The notes under the pieces are model-generated. The model saw nothing but the letters and a program-made list of their open reading frames with translations, was not told where the DNA came from and made no database searches. This document shows, in pieces, positions 24,388 through 31,324 of a DNA stretch of 64,000 nucleotides. A program made the position numbers and the translations under genes. The stretch comes from Mesorhizobium sp. WSM3860 (GTDB lineage: Bacteria; Pseudomonadota; Alphaproteobacteria; Rhizobiales; Rhizobiaceae): NCBI RefSeq assembly GCF_002294995.1, contig NZ_NSGF01000022.1:29765-93764 (forward strand), read 5' to 3'. Position 1 is the first letter of the stretch; every line of letters begins with the position of its first letter.

Positions 24388-25431
24388 CTACTCCGCCGCG
24401 ATGCTGAAGGGCGCGCCTGCGAACGCCTTCTTCTTGGCATCGATGTCGATGTTGTAGAGGCGCGCGGCATTGAGGCCGAGGATCTTCTCCTTGATCTCGT
24501 CAGTCAGCTGCACACCGCGCTCCGCGGCGATGTCGTCCGGGATCCGATAGGCCCAGAATTTCTCGACGAGCCAGCGCGGCGTCCAGATCGCATAGTCGGA
24601 GCCGAACAGGATCTTTTCCGGCCCGATCCAGAACAGCAGCTCGGCGATGACCTCGCCGAAATAGCGGGGGCGCGAGTGGATGAAGGGAAGCGCCACCGCC
24701 AGGCCGCCATAGACATTGGTTTCCTGTGTCGCGATCCAGCAGAAATCGTCGAGGCGCGGCAGGCCGCAATGCTCGACGATCCAGTTGAGGCCCTGGAAAT
24801 CCGTCGCCGCATGGTCGACGTCATGCACGTCGAAGGCATCCTTGCTGAGAGGGATGATCGTCGGACCCTTGTGGACGTGGATGTTTTTGATGCCGAGCTT
24901 CTCGCACAGCTCGAAGCACTTGTAGGCGTCGGGATCGGTGAGCCTCCAGCCCTTGGAGGCGCCGTTCCACTCGGCCGTGTACATCTTCACGCCCTTGACG
25001 TCGTAGGTCTCCTTCATGAAGTGGATGTATTCCAGCGCCTTCTCGCCATCGCGCGGATCGAAGGAGCCGTTGACGATGAAGCGCTCGGGATAGCGCTTGG
25101 CGACCTCGGCATTGCGCTCGATCGTGTTGAAGCCGTTCTTGTAGAAATCCTTCAGGTAGGTCGACTGGACAATCGCCACGTCGTCCGGGCCGTCGATGAA
25201 CAGATCGCGATAGAGATCGTCGGCGCTGTACTTCTCGAACTTGCCCTTCTCCCAGAGCTGCTCCTTCGGGCTCAAGCCCGTGTGATAGGCGTAGAAGCAG
25301 TCGATGAACTGCTTGCCATGGATGTTCTTCTGGTTTTCCTGGCTGCCGTCCCAAAAATGGGTGTGGCCGTCGACCACGAAGATATCCTTGCCTTCAGGTG
25401 TCTTGTACATTTTTGCCTCCGCAGTCGTCAT
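24388..25431 (-). CDS. Amidohydrolase-family protein of the monooxygenase operon
   Basis: The 347-residue TIM-barrel metal hydrolase belongs to the amidohydrolase_2 group. The first metal ligands H23-T-H25 are in 'VVDGHTHFWDG'; later ligands are in 'KNIHVHKGPT', 'DDFCWIATQET' and 'EKILFGSDYAIWTP', where the Asp of G-S-D is the catalytic base position. Homologues are constant members of propane monooxygenase clusters, yet their substrate is not established; help in metal-centre maturation or handling of a by-product has been considered. A hairpin lies between it and the coupling-protein gene. Confidence 0.9.
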   Translation of the reverse strand: MTTAEAKMYKTPEGKDIFVVDGHTHFWDGSQENQKNIHGKQFIDCFYAYHTGLSPKEQLWEKGKFEKYSADDLYRDLFIDGPDDVAIVQSTYLKDFYKNGFNTIERNAEVAKRYPERFIVNGSFDPRDGEKALEYIHFMKETYDVKGVKMYTAEWNGASKGWRLTDPDAYKCFELCEKLGIKNIHVHKGPTIIPLSKDAFDVHDVDHAATDFQGLNWIVEHCGLPRLDDFCWIATQETNVYGGLAVALPFIHSRPRYFGEVIAELLFWIGPEKILFGSDYAIWTPRWLVEKFWAYRIPDDIAAERGVQLTDEIKEKILGLNAARLYNIDIDAKKKAFAGAPFSIAAE

Positions 25432-25458
25432 GTTGATGGGGCGTCGTGTTGATGGGAG

Positions 25459-25488
25459 CCGGCGCGCCGCGTCCAGGCAGCGCGCCGG
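25459..25488 (-). promoter_or_regulatory. Intercistronic hairpin between prmD and amidohydrolase genes
   Basis: Arms CCGGCGCGC and GCGCGCCGG (9 bases, perfect, all G/C) flank a 12-base loop and occupy half of the 63-base gap. It is placed to protect the upstream structural-gene message or to reduce read-through into the accessory genes. Confidence 0.6.
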
Positions 25489-25494
25489 GGTTGC

Positions 25495-25863
25495 TCAGAT
25501 GTATTCGAAGACCTCGTCCATGTTCCCGAACAGGATCACGGTGTTGTCGTCGATGCGCACCATGCGGCCATAGTGGGTGGAAGTGTTGACCTCGAAGATC
25601 TCGGCGGTCATCTCGCGGCCGAGATATTCGCTGATCTCGTCCATCTTGAAGATCAGCTTGCCATTGCCGTCGATGCGGATCATGGCCGGCTGGTAGGTGA
25701 CGATGACCCCCGGCCTCTTGCCCATGAACTCGGCGATGGCGCGGGCCTCGACCGAGTCGTTCATGGTGACGCCGCACTGGTGCGAGATCGTCTGCTCGAA
25801 GGTGATGTCCTTCATCGACTTGAAGATGTTGGACTGCGAGGCGTCGCGTGCTGCTACTGACAT
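25495..25863 (-). CDS. prmD: Monooxygenase coupling (regulatory) protein, MmoB/DmpM family
   Basis: This 122-residue cofactorless effector protein is of the MmoB/DmpM type: 'SHQCGVTMNDSVEARAIAEF', 'RPGVIVTYQPAMIRIDGNG', 'KLIFKMDEISEYLGREMTAE' and 'VNTSTHYGRMVRIDDNTVIL'. Such proteins dock on the hydroxylase and gate oxygen and substrate entry to the di-iron site. The gene lies 16 bases after the small-hydroxylase gene, the canonical place. Confidence 0.93.
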   Translation of the reverse strand: MSVAARDASQSNIFKSMKDITFEQTISHQCGVTMNDSVEARAIAEFMGKRPGVIVTYQPAMIRIDGNGKLIFKMDEISEYLGREMTAEIFEVNTSTHYGRMVRIDDNTVILFGNMDEVFEYI

Positions 25864-25879
25864 TGTTGTCTCTCCTTGT

Positions 25880-26938
25880 TCAGCGCTTGAGGCCGAGTTC
25901 GCCGAGGATCTTGCCTATCCGTTCCTCGGATTGGGCATGAACGTCGGTGAAGGAAACCGGCTTGGAATGCGGCATCGACCAGATCGGCTGCAGGCCGGTG
26001 GCCGCCTTGTCGGCGAGCGCGCCGTGCTTGTTCACCCAGCCCTGGAACAGCTTCTTGTTGGCCGCCCCGTGTTTCTCGTCGTGGGCGAGCACGTAGATCA
26101 GGTCGATGGTGTTGGCGAGGTTGCGCTCGTAGTCGGCTTCGGCCGCCGAAATGACCGGCGGCGTGATGAAGTCGTGGTTGGCCGCCGCCGCCAGCATCAG
26201 GAAGCCGGAGCGGAACAATTCGCCGACCAGCGGCTCGAAAACGATGTTGATGGCGAAGTACTGCTCGAGATAGTCGCTCGTACCCATGATGGTCTCGATC
26301 GCCTCGCGGGTGCCCTGCCACACCCCGTCCTCGAGCCAGTGCTTCTTGCCGAGCTCGTCGTCCCAACCTGCGATGTCCATGCCGATCTCGGCGAGATAGA
26401 GCGTGATGTCCTGGGCGAGGCGGAGCTTGTAGGAGGAGTTGGTCAGCGTCGCATTGTTGATCATCTGGGTGTAGCCGTAGCGCTGCGCCTGCATGAGCGA
26501 CGTGCCGAGGCCGAACTCGGCATGCTTCCATGCCCCGAGGTGCGCCTGCAGAAGCTTGGCCCAGACCTTGTCGAAGGTCTTCGGCGCGCCGGCGCGGCGG
26601 GCATTGGTGATGACGCTCTGCACCATCGTCTCGATCTTCGACTGGCGCTGATAGTGCGTGCGCTCCCACTCCTGGTCGGGAGCGCGGAAAGCATGCCAGT
26701 TCGAGCTCTTGGCAGCCGTGTTGTCCTTGAAGTAGGCGCCCTTGCCGTTCGAGAAGTTGATGATCCAGTCCTGGATCAGGTAACGCTCGGGGTCAGGCTG
26801 CACGTCGACCGTGACATCCTCGTAATGTGTGGCGCGCTGACCTTTCGGATCGAAGTACCGATACTTGCGGCTGTCCGAATCGGCGAAGATCGCGGCTCCC
26901 GCGGCTCCCGATCCTACTGAACTCGACGTTGCTACCAT
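25880..26938 (-). CDS. prmC: Soluble di-iron monooxygenase hydroxylase, small (beta) subunit
   Basis: This 352-residue protein is the ferritin-like beta subunit of the propane/alkane-type hydroxylase. Helical segments such as 'RYLIQDWIINFSNGKGAYFK', 'WKHAEFGLGTSLMQAQRYGY', 'LAQDITLYLAEIGMDIAGWD' and 'EPLVGELFRSGFLMLAAAAN' are typical; the di-iron ligands are not preserved in this subunit, as expected. The ATG at 26938 follows GGGAG in the leader; the longer open frame overlaps the reductase gene and is unlikely. It pairs with the large subunit to form the hydroxylase heterodimer. Confidence 0.9.
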   Translation of the reverse strand: MVATSSSVGSGAAGAAIFADSDSRKYRYFDPKGQRATHYEDVTVDVQPDPERYLIQDWIINFSNGKGAYFKDNTAAKSSNWHAFRAPDQEWERTHYQRQSKIETMVQSVITNARRAGAPKTFDKVWAKLLQAHLGAWKHAEFGLGTSLMQAQRYGYTQMINNATLTNSSYKLRLAQDITLYLAEIGMDIAGWDDELGKKHWLEDGVWQGTREAIETIMGTSDYLEQYFAINIVFEPLVGELFRSGFLMLAAAANHDFITPPVISAAEADYERNLANTIDLIYVLAHDEKHGAANKKLFQGWVNKHGALADKAATGLQPIWSMPHSKPVSFTDVHAQSEERIGKILGELGLKR

Positions 26939-26980
26939 TGTCTTCACTCCCTTGTTGCAGTTGCTCTGGTGTCTTCGGCT

Positions 26981-27002
26981 CCGGCCCGCCTCAATGGGCC
27001 GG
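26981..27002 (-). promoter_or_regulatory. Hairpin at the end of the reductase gene
   Basis: CCGGCCC and GGGCCGG pair over an 8-base loop that contains the reductase stop codon. It precedes the small-hydroxylase gene by about 40 bases and is another member of the series of gap hairpins in this operon. Confidence 0.5.
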
Positions 27003-28052
27003 GGTGGTGTTGGACGACGTGGTGGTGAACCTGTCGAAGAAGATGCGTTCGGTCTCGAAGCCATTCATGAACAGCACCGGCTGCAGCGCATCGATCATTG
27101 GCGGCGGACCGCAGGCATAGACGTCGCCCTGTCCGTCTACCGCGAGTTGCTTGAGCTTGGCGTCGACGCTTTGGTGCACGAAGCCGCGCTCGCCATCCCA
27201 GGCCTCGCCATTGACGTGCGAAAGGACCGGGATGAAGTTCAGTTCTGCGTGGCGATCGGCGAGCTCGGCGATCCTGTCGAGATAGAACAGGTCGCCAGGC
27301 GTCCGCGCACCATAGAAGAAGTAGACGTCACGCTTCTCGCCGCTCTTCAGGTGATCGTTGAGGATCGACCATACCGGTGACATGCCGGAGCCGGCGCCGA
27401 CCAGGATCAGGGGGCCTTGCCGCTCTTCCCGTCGGAAGCAGGTTCCATAGGGTCCGACGACGGTGACCTCGGCTCCGACACGTATCCCTCCGGAATCGAG
27501 CTCTCCGGAGAACTTTCCTTCTGGGTATTTCTTGATGATGAAGGAGAGTTTTTGGGTTTGGTCCGGCGTATTTGCCATGGAGAACGAGCGCGTAATCGTC
27601 TCCCCTTTTTGCGTGGTGACTGTGATGTCGACATATTGGCCAGCCCAGAATTTTATCGGCGAGCTGAGCTCGATCTCGATGCCGCGGATGTCGTGGGTCA
27701 GATGCTCGAACTTCGAGATGCGGCCCTTGAACGTCTTGACCGCGATCGACTTCGCCAGAACCTCCTCGTCGTAGTTGAGGAGCTCGACCTGCATGTCGGA
27801 ATAGGCAATGGACCGACATAGCAGGATGTGGCCGCTCTCCTTCTCCATGTCGTTGAGCGCGAAGGTCGAGTATTTCAGCATGTCGACCTCGCCTTCGAGC
27901 AGCACGCATTTGCAGGCCGAGCACTGCCCTTCCTTGCAGCCATGCGGCAGCGCGATGCCCTGGCGGAAAGCCGCGTTCAGGACCGTTTCGCCGTTTTCGA
28001 CCTCGAACTCGACGCCGACCGGCTCCAGGCGCACTGTGTGAGCGTCACTCAT
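26991..28052 (-). CDS. prmB: Monooxygenase reductase ([2Fe-2S]/FAD/NADH)
   Basis: This 353-residue reductase has an N-terminal plant-type ferredoxin domain with cluster ligands C39, C44, C47 and C79 in 'HGCKEGQCSACKC ... GHILLC'. It continues with an FAD-binding domain ('TITRSFSMANTP', the R-x-x-S motif) and a C-terminal NAD-binding domain ('LILVGAGSGMSPVWSIL', 'DVYACGPPPMIDAL'). It transfers electrons from NADH to the hydroxylase. The ATG directly abuts the TAA of the preceding small open frame (TAAATG), with GGGAGG inside that frame, so the two are translationally coupled. Confidence 0.95.
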   Translation of the reverse strand: MSDAHTVRLEPVGVEFEVENGETVLNAAFRQGIALPHGCKEGQCSACKCVLLEGEVDMLKYSTFALNDMEKESGHILLCRSIAYSDMQVELLNYDEEVLAKSIAVKTFKGRISKFEHLTHDIRGIEIELSSPIKFWAGQYVDITVTTQKGETITRSFSMANTPDQTQKLSFIIKKYPEGKFSGELDSGGIRVGAEVTVVGPYGTCFRREERQGPLILVGAGSGMSPVWSILNDHLKSGEKRDVYFFYGARTPGDLFYLDRIAELADRHAELNFIPVLSHVNGEAWDGERGFVHQSVDAKLKQLAVDGQGDVYACGPPPMIDALQPVLFMNGFETERIFFDRFTTTSSNTTPAH

Positions 28053-28244
28053 TTAGATAAGCCTCCCGATAGCCAGTATCTTCACTGGTACTCTTGGTTT
28101 CTGGCCGAGCGAGCCCTTGTAGCCGGCCGTTACTTTCCTCCAGTCGTCGGCAGGTGCATGAGCGCCTGTGACGGTGAAGACGGTTGCGGCAATTGCAGCC
28201 CAGGCCGCGATGGCTATGGGCAAGGTGAAACGGGCGCGTGTCAT
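28053..28244 (-). CDS. Predicted 63-aa membrane or exported peptide between prmA and prmB
   Basis: A short frame encodes a basic N-terminus (M-T-R-A-R) followed by 'FTLPIAIAAWAAIAATVFTV', a hydrophobic segment ending in T-G-A-H-A, and a basic C-terminal tail ('DDWRKVTAGYKGSLGQKPRV'). It could be a signal peptide with a 35-residue mature part or a single-pass membrane peptide. AGGTGG lies 5 bases before the ATG, and its TAA is fused to the reductase start, which argues that it is translated. Known propane monooxygenase operons go directly from the large subunit to the reductase gene, so this is an additional element; function unknown. Confidence 0.6.
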   Translation of the reverse strand: MTRARFTLPIAIAAWAAIAATVFTVTGAHAPADDWRKVTAGYKGSLGQKPRVPVKILAIGRLI

Positions 28245-28262
28245 GTCGACCACCTAGCGGAG

Positions 28263-28288
28263 CGCGGGCCGGCAGTAGCCGGCCCGCG
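28263..28288 (-). promoter_or_regulatory. Strong intercistronic hairpin after prmA
   Basis: Eleven-base perfect arms CGCGGGCCGGC and GCCGGCCCGCG enclose a 4-base loop, 7 bases after the stop of the large-hydroxylase gene. No U-tract follows. Such a stem probably shields the prmA message from 3' exonucleases or acts as a partial terminator, allowing more large subunit than accessory proteins. Confidence 0.75.
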
Positions 28289-28294
28289 AGGCCG

Positions 28295-29962
28295 TTAATT
28301 GAACGGAGTGATGGTGAAGCCCGCGCGATACTCGGCGAGGTGCTTTTCCCGATCGGCCGGCGACATGGCGCGAAGCGCCTTGAGCGGCGAGCCCAGCACG
28401 TTGCCGCGCACGTCGTCGAGCGTCCACTGATCGTCGGCGCCGAAGCGCAGGTGCGGCTGCGGGATCAGGGTCTTGCCGTCGGAACGGACGAAGTTGAGGT
28501 CCTTGATCGCGTCGGCGAGGTCCCAGCCGTCATAGAGCGTCTCCCACTCGCGCTTGCCGCTGAAGCGGCCCATCGCGGGCGTCGGACGGCCCTGGTATTC
28601 GTCGGCGAAGGCTTCGACGGCGGTCCAGCGGTCGAGTTCGTGGGCGAAGGTGTGCAACTCGCCGTCGATCTCGTCGACCACGATGTCCTCGCGGATCAGG
28701 CAAGGCACCAGGCACGACCAGCAGCGGTGCGGATAGACGTAGCCGACATCGCTGTTGAACAGCAGCACCTTCTCGCCCTTATGGCTGAGCTTGGCGTACC
28801 ACTTCCAGAAGTCGCCGAATTCGGCGTACCAGCCCGGATACTTGTGCTCGAACCACTCGAAGTCCTTGTCGGTCTGAGCTTCGATGCGCCAGAAGTTGAC
28901 CGGCCAGCCGACCGCGAAGAACTGGCCGACCTTGTGGACATAGTTCTTCTTGGTGATGCGCTCCCAAGCTGCCTGGACGTCGTCGTGGTGAACCTTGATG
29001 CCGTATTTCTCGAGCGGCAGCATGTAGGTGCGGTAGTAGTCCTCATAGATCCAGCGGTGCCACATTTCCGCGTAAGACTCCTTGTTCTTGTCGCGGTTGG
29101 TGGTGCCGTATTCGATGAAGGTGCCGATGGCGGCATCGACGATGGCGTGGTTCTGCCAGAAGGCGTAGCGCAGGTCGCGCTCAAGCAGGAGATGGTTCTC
29201 CGGCTCCTTGAGCGCGGCCATCAGCAGCGAGTGGCCGTTGCCGATGTGGCGGCTCTCGTCGGACTGCACCGACAGGAAGACCGTCGGCAGCGCATAATCG
29301 CCGTTGCGGGCGGCTTCCGAGGGCATGGCGACGAAAAGCGTGTTGGTGAACGCGGTTTCGGCGACGACCGTCAGATACATGCACGCGGCCGTCATCGTGT
29401 CGCCGGTGATGAAGCCTTCACCGAACTGGCGGCCGATCGTGGTCGCGTAGCACTTGCCGAAGGCTTCCTCGGTGATATCGAACCCTGCCGGGTCGATATA
29501 GTTCTCCATGTACCACTTCTTCAGGTTCATCTGGATGGTCGAGTGACGGAACTCGTCGACCATCTGCATGGTGAAGCCGGTTCTGAGGTCCTCGCCGGGC
29601 GCCAGCCGCGCCACCATCGCCATCGAGCGGGCGGCGGAAATTTCCGGGAAGGGAATGATGGCGAGGAAGAGCTTCATCCACTCCACCCAGCGCGGCTCGA
29701 CATTGCGGAACATGTCGCCGCGGAGAGCGGCATCGAGCGCGCCGTAGACGCGATTGTCCTTTTCCTCCTGCATGGGGAAATAGGAGCGCAGCACCTGCTT
29801 CATCGGATCGCGCGGCGCCTTGGCGATCTTGTAGTCGGTCGGAAACGTCATCGCTTCCTGGACATAGGTCGGGTTCCAACCGAGGTCGGAAATCTTCTTG
29901 GTCGCCTCGCCCACGGAAATACCGCGCTGCGAGGTAATCTTGTTAAGTGTCAACGACGACAT
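28295..29962 (-). CDS. prmA: Soluble di-iron monooxygenase hydroxylase, large (alpha) subunit
   Basis: This 555-residue catalytic subunit has the two E-x-x-H motifs of the di-iron centre: E-F-R-H near residue 137 ('MVDEFRHSTIQ') and E-S-R-H near residue 236 ('SDESRHIGNG'). Conserved flanking helices ('VEWMKLFLAIIPFPEISAAR', 'GEGFITGDTMTAACMYLTVV') and a Cys-His-rich C-terminal part ('YVYPHRCWSCLVPC') place it in the propane 2-monooxygenase-like group 5 family rather than methane or toluene monooxygenases. The ATG at 29962 has GGAGG 9 bases upstream; the ATG two codons earlier is too close to it. First gene of a sigma-54 operon. Substrate (propane, acetone, phenol or other) cannot be fixed by sequence. 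Confidence 0.95.
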   Translation of the reverse strand: MSSLTLNKITSQRGISVGEATKKISDLGWNPTYVQEAMTFPTDYKIAKAPRDPMKQVLRSYFPMQEEKDNRVYGALDAALRGDMFRNVEPRWVEWMKLFLAIIPFPEISAARSMAMVARLAPGEDLRTGFTMQMVDEFRHSTIQMNLKKWYMENYIDPAGFDITEEAFGKCYATTIGRQFGEGFITGDTMTAACMYLTVVAETAFTNTLFVAMPSEAARNGDYALPTVFLSVQSDESRHIGNGHSLLMAALKEPENHLLLERDLRYAFWQNHAIVDAAIGTFIEYGTTNRDKNKESYAEMWHRWIYEDYYRTYMLPLEKYGIKVHHDDVQAAWERITKKNYVHKVGQFFAVGWPVNFWRIEAQTDKDFEWFEHKYPGWYAEFGDFWKWYAKLSHKGEKVLLFNSDVGYVYPHRCWSCLVPCLIREDIVVDEIDGELHTFAHELDRWTAVEAFADEYQGRPTPAMGRFSGKREWETLYDGWDLADAIKDLNFVRSDGKTLIPQPHLRFGADDQWTLDDVRGNVLGSPLKALRAMSPADREKHLAEYRAGFTITPFN

Positions 29963-30261
29963 CGTCATAAGCCTCCACCAGGTTGAGCCATGGATCCCTC
30001 GATCCAGGGCATGAGACGGCACACAACGCCGCCAGTGAGTTTGCGAACGGCATGACAAAGGGTTGCGCACTCAGGCGCGACACGGGGGCCAGCCATTCAA
30101 GTGGATCGCGGCAAAGGTTCTCGAGGTGGGCGGCGGCCACTGCGACACCCCAGTCGCATCTTGCGATGGGCTATCGAAGCGCGTGCGCTGCTGCTTCGTC
30201 CGGTCCTTCGTTCTTTTGGCACCGCGTCGGAACGCGATGGGCTTCTTATGTGAATAGGCAA

Positions 30262-30278
30262 AGCAAGCGCCGTGCCAG
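30262..30278 (-). promoter_or_regulatory. Sigma-54 (-24/-12) promoter of the monooxygenase operon
   Basis: Read on the minus strand the sequence is CTGGCACGGCGCTTGCT, a full match to the consensus YTGGCACGrNNNTTGCW, with correct spacing between the GG (-24) and GC (-12) pairs. Transcription should start near 30250 and run into prmA. It demands an enhancer-binding activator, and one with a G-A-F-T-G-A loop is encoded at 14027-16105. Confidence 0.88.
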
Positions 30279-30351
30279 TTTGAATTTTGAGCCAATGGGC
30301 ACCCTTTGGGCGGAGGTCGCCACCGGCTTATCCGGCAAATTCCCGGACGAC

Positions 30352-30430
30352 TGTAACGATATTTTACATTTGTATATTACATATGTAATGTTTATATCTC
30401 ATTGTGCGTTGCAATATATACTGTTGCAAC
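30352..30430. promoter_or_regulatory. Candidate upstream activating sites for the sigma-54 activator
   Basis: Three repeats stand out 75 to 150 bases upstream of the -24 element: TGTAA-N7-TTACA at 30352-30368, the perfect palindrome ATTACATATGTAAT at 30376-30389, and GTTGCAA repeated at 30408 and 30423. Their spacing and distance fit enhancer sites for a dimeric Fis-type activator. Which repeat is bound is unknown. Confidence 0.5.
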
Positions 30431-30512
30431 CGCGATATAAATAAAATAATCGACCCCTATTCATTTCAGTCATTTCATACATTATTTGAGGACCGATCTC
30501 GCACGAGAGGCA

Positions 30513-30983
30513 ATGCCGAGAAGGACGATGCCGAGCGACAATGACAGCCCAGGCCTTCCCCGGCCCCATCCGTCGGAGGACGTGACCACCGAGCTCGTCA
30601 GGCTCATGCCGCGCGACCTCGTTTTCGTCATGCGTTTCATGGGTGAGAGCCAGCACCGTCTGCAAAGTCATTTCCAGGATTTCATTCGGACCGAGCTTGC
30701 CGCCAGCGGCGTCACCGCGGAGACGCATCCGATGATCCACCTGTTCATCGAAAGCCACGCGATCCTGTTGTGCGACTTCGTGTTTTCCGGCGTTTCGCTG
30801 TCGCGCCAGTTTCGCATCGCCGAGATCGAGCATCTTACCGGTGACGCCACGTCCATGATCCGCGTCGACATCTGGGACCAACTTAAGAGCCATATCGAAA
30901 CCGCCGAAAAGCAGTTCCGGACACAGGTTGATGGCCTGCCGGGATTGCTGTCCGCGTTCGAAAAACCAACAGAGAAAAAGTGA
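30513..30983 (+). CDS. Unknown alpha-helical protein, first gene of the divergent operon
   Basis: A 156-residue soluble protein with no family I recognise. It is helical and mid-region hydrophobic: 'MPRDLVFVMRFMGESQHRLQ', 'HPMIHLFIESHAILLCDFVF' and a charged C-terminal helix 'DQLKSHIETAEKQFRTQV'. Several His and Cys are present but no clear metal motif. Start choice is open between ATG 30513 and ATG 30528, both with weak purine-rich sites; a TTG at 30486 is also in frame. Its stop overlaps the ATG of the next gene by one base (TGATG). Confidence 0.65.
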   Translation: MPRRTMPSDNDSPGLPRPHPSEDVTTELVRLMPRDLVFVMRFMGESQHRLQSHFQDFIRTELAASGVTAETHPMIHLFIESHAILLCDFVFSGVSLSRQFRIAEIEHLTGDATSMIRVDIWDQLKSHIETAEKQFRTQVDGLPGLLSAFEKPTEKK

Positions 30984-31324
30984 TGAGCGGCGACACGAGA
31001 CACGACGCTGGACTGGCCGCGCTGGTCGCTCAACGATTGGCTCTCGTCGCCGACGTCTCGGCGCTTACCGCCGAAGCACAGCGGCTCAATCAAAAACTCT
31101 CCGGTATCGAAATGGAGGTGCTGCGCATGCAGCTCGAAATCGGGAGGCACGGCGGCAGGGCTGAACTGGTACAGGATTTGCGTGACGTTGAAGAGAGTGC
31201 CGAGGCCATCAGACAGGCATGCATCGAGAGCGAGGACCGCATTGCCGCAACCGAAGGCAAGGTCGCGGATGTCGACCGCGCAATTGCCAGAGCAACGAGC
31301 GACATTAGGGGAGACAAGCCGTGA
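30983..31324 (+). CDS. Predicted coiled-coil protein
   Basis: This 113-residue protein is almost entirely predicted coiled coil: two heptad stretches around 'VADVSALTAEAQRLNQKLSG' and 'LVQDLRDVEESAEAIRQACI' with a short Gly/His-containing hinge between them ('GRHGGRA'). No enzymatic motif. It is translationally coupled to both neighbours (TGATG upstream, GTGA downstream), so its product is probably made in fixed ratio with theirs and may be the scaffold of a complex. Confidence 0.65.
   Translation: MSGDTRHDAGLAALVAQRLALVADVSALTAEAQRLNQKLSGIEMEVLRMQLEIGRHGGRAELVQDLRDVEESAEAIRQACIESEDRIAATEGKVADVDRAIARATSDIRGDKP

Larger units (their letters stand above)
29963..30512. promoter_or_regulatory. 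Divergent control region of the monooxygenase operon and the four-gene operon
   Basis: This 550-base region has no convincing gene. It contains the sigma-54 promoter at 30262-30278 (minus strand), a leader of about 290 bases before prmA, and an AT-rich segment at 30352-30450 full of inverted repeats that looks like an activator-binding and DNA-bending region. No -24/-12 element was found for the plus-strand operon, which may use a sigma-70 type promoter in the AT-rich part. Confidence 0.6.

Noticed and set aside
28238..29986. Long plus-strand open frame (582 codons) opposite prmA
   Set aside because: It is the mirror of a clear di-iron hydroxylase gene in GC-rich DNA; the product is Arg/Val/Ala-rich without motifs.
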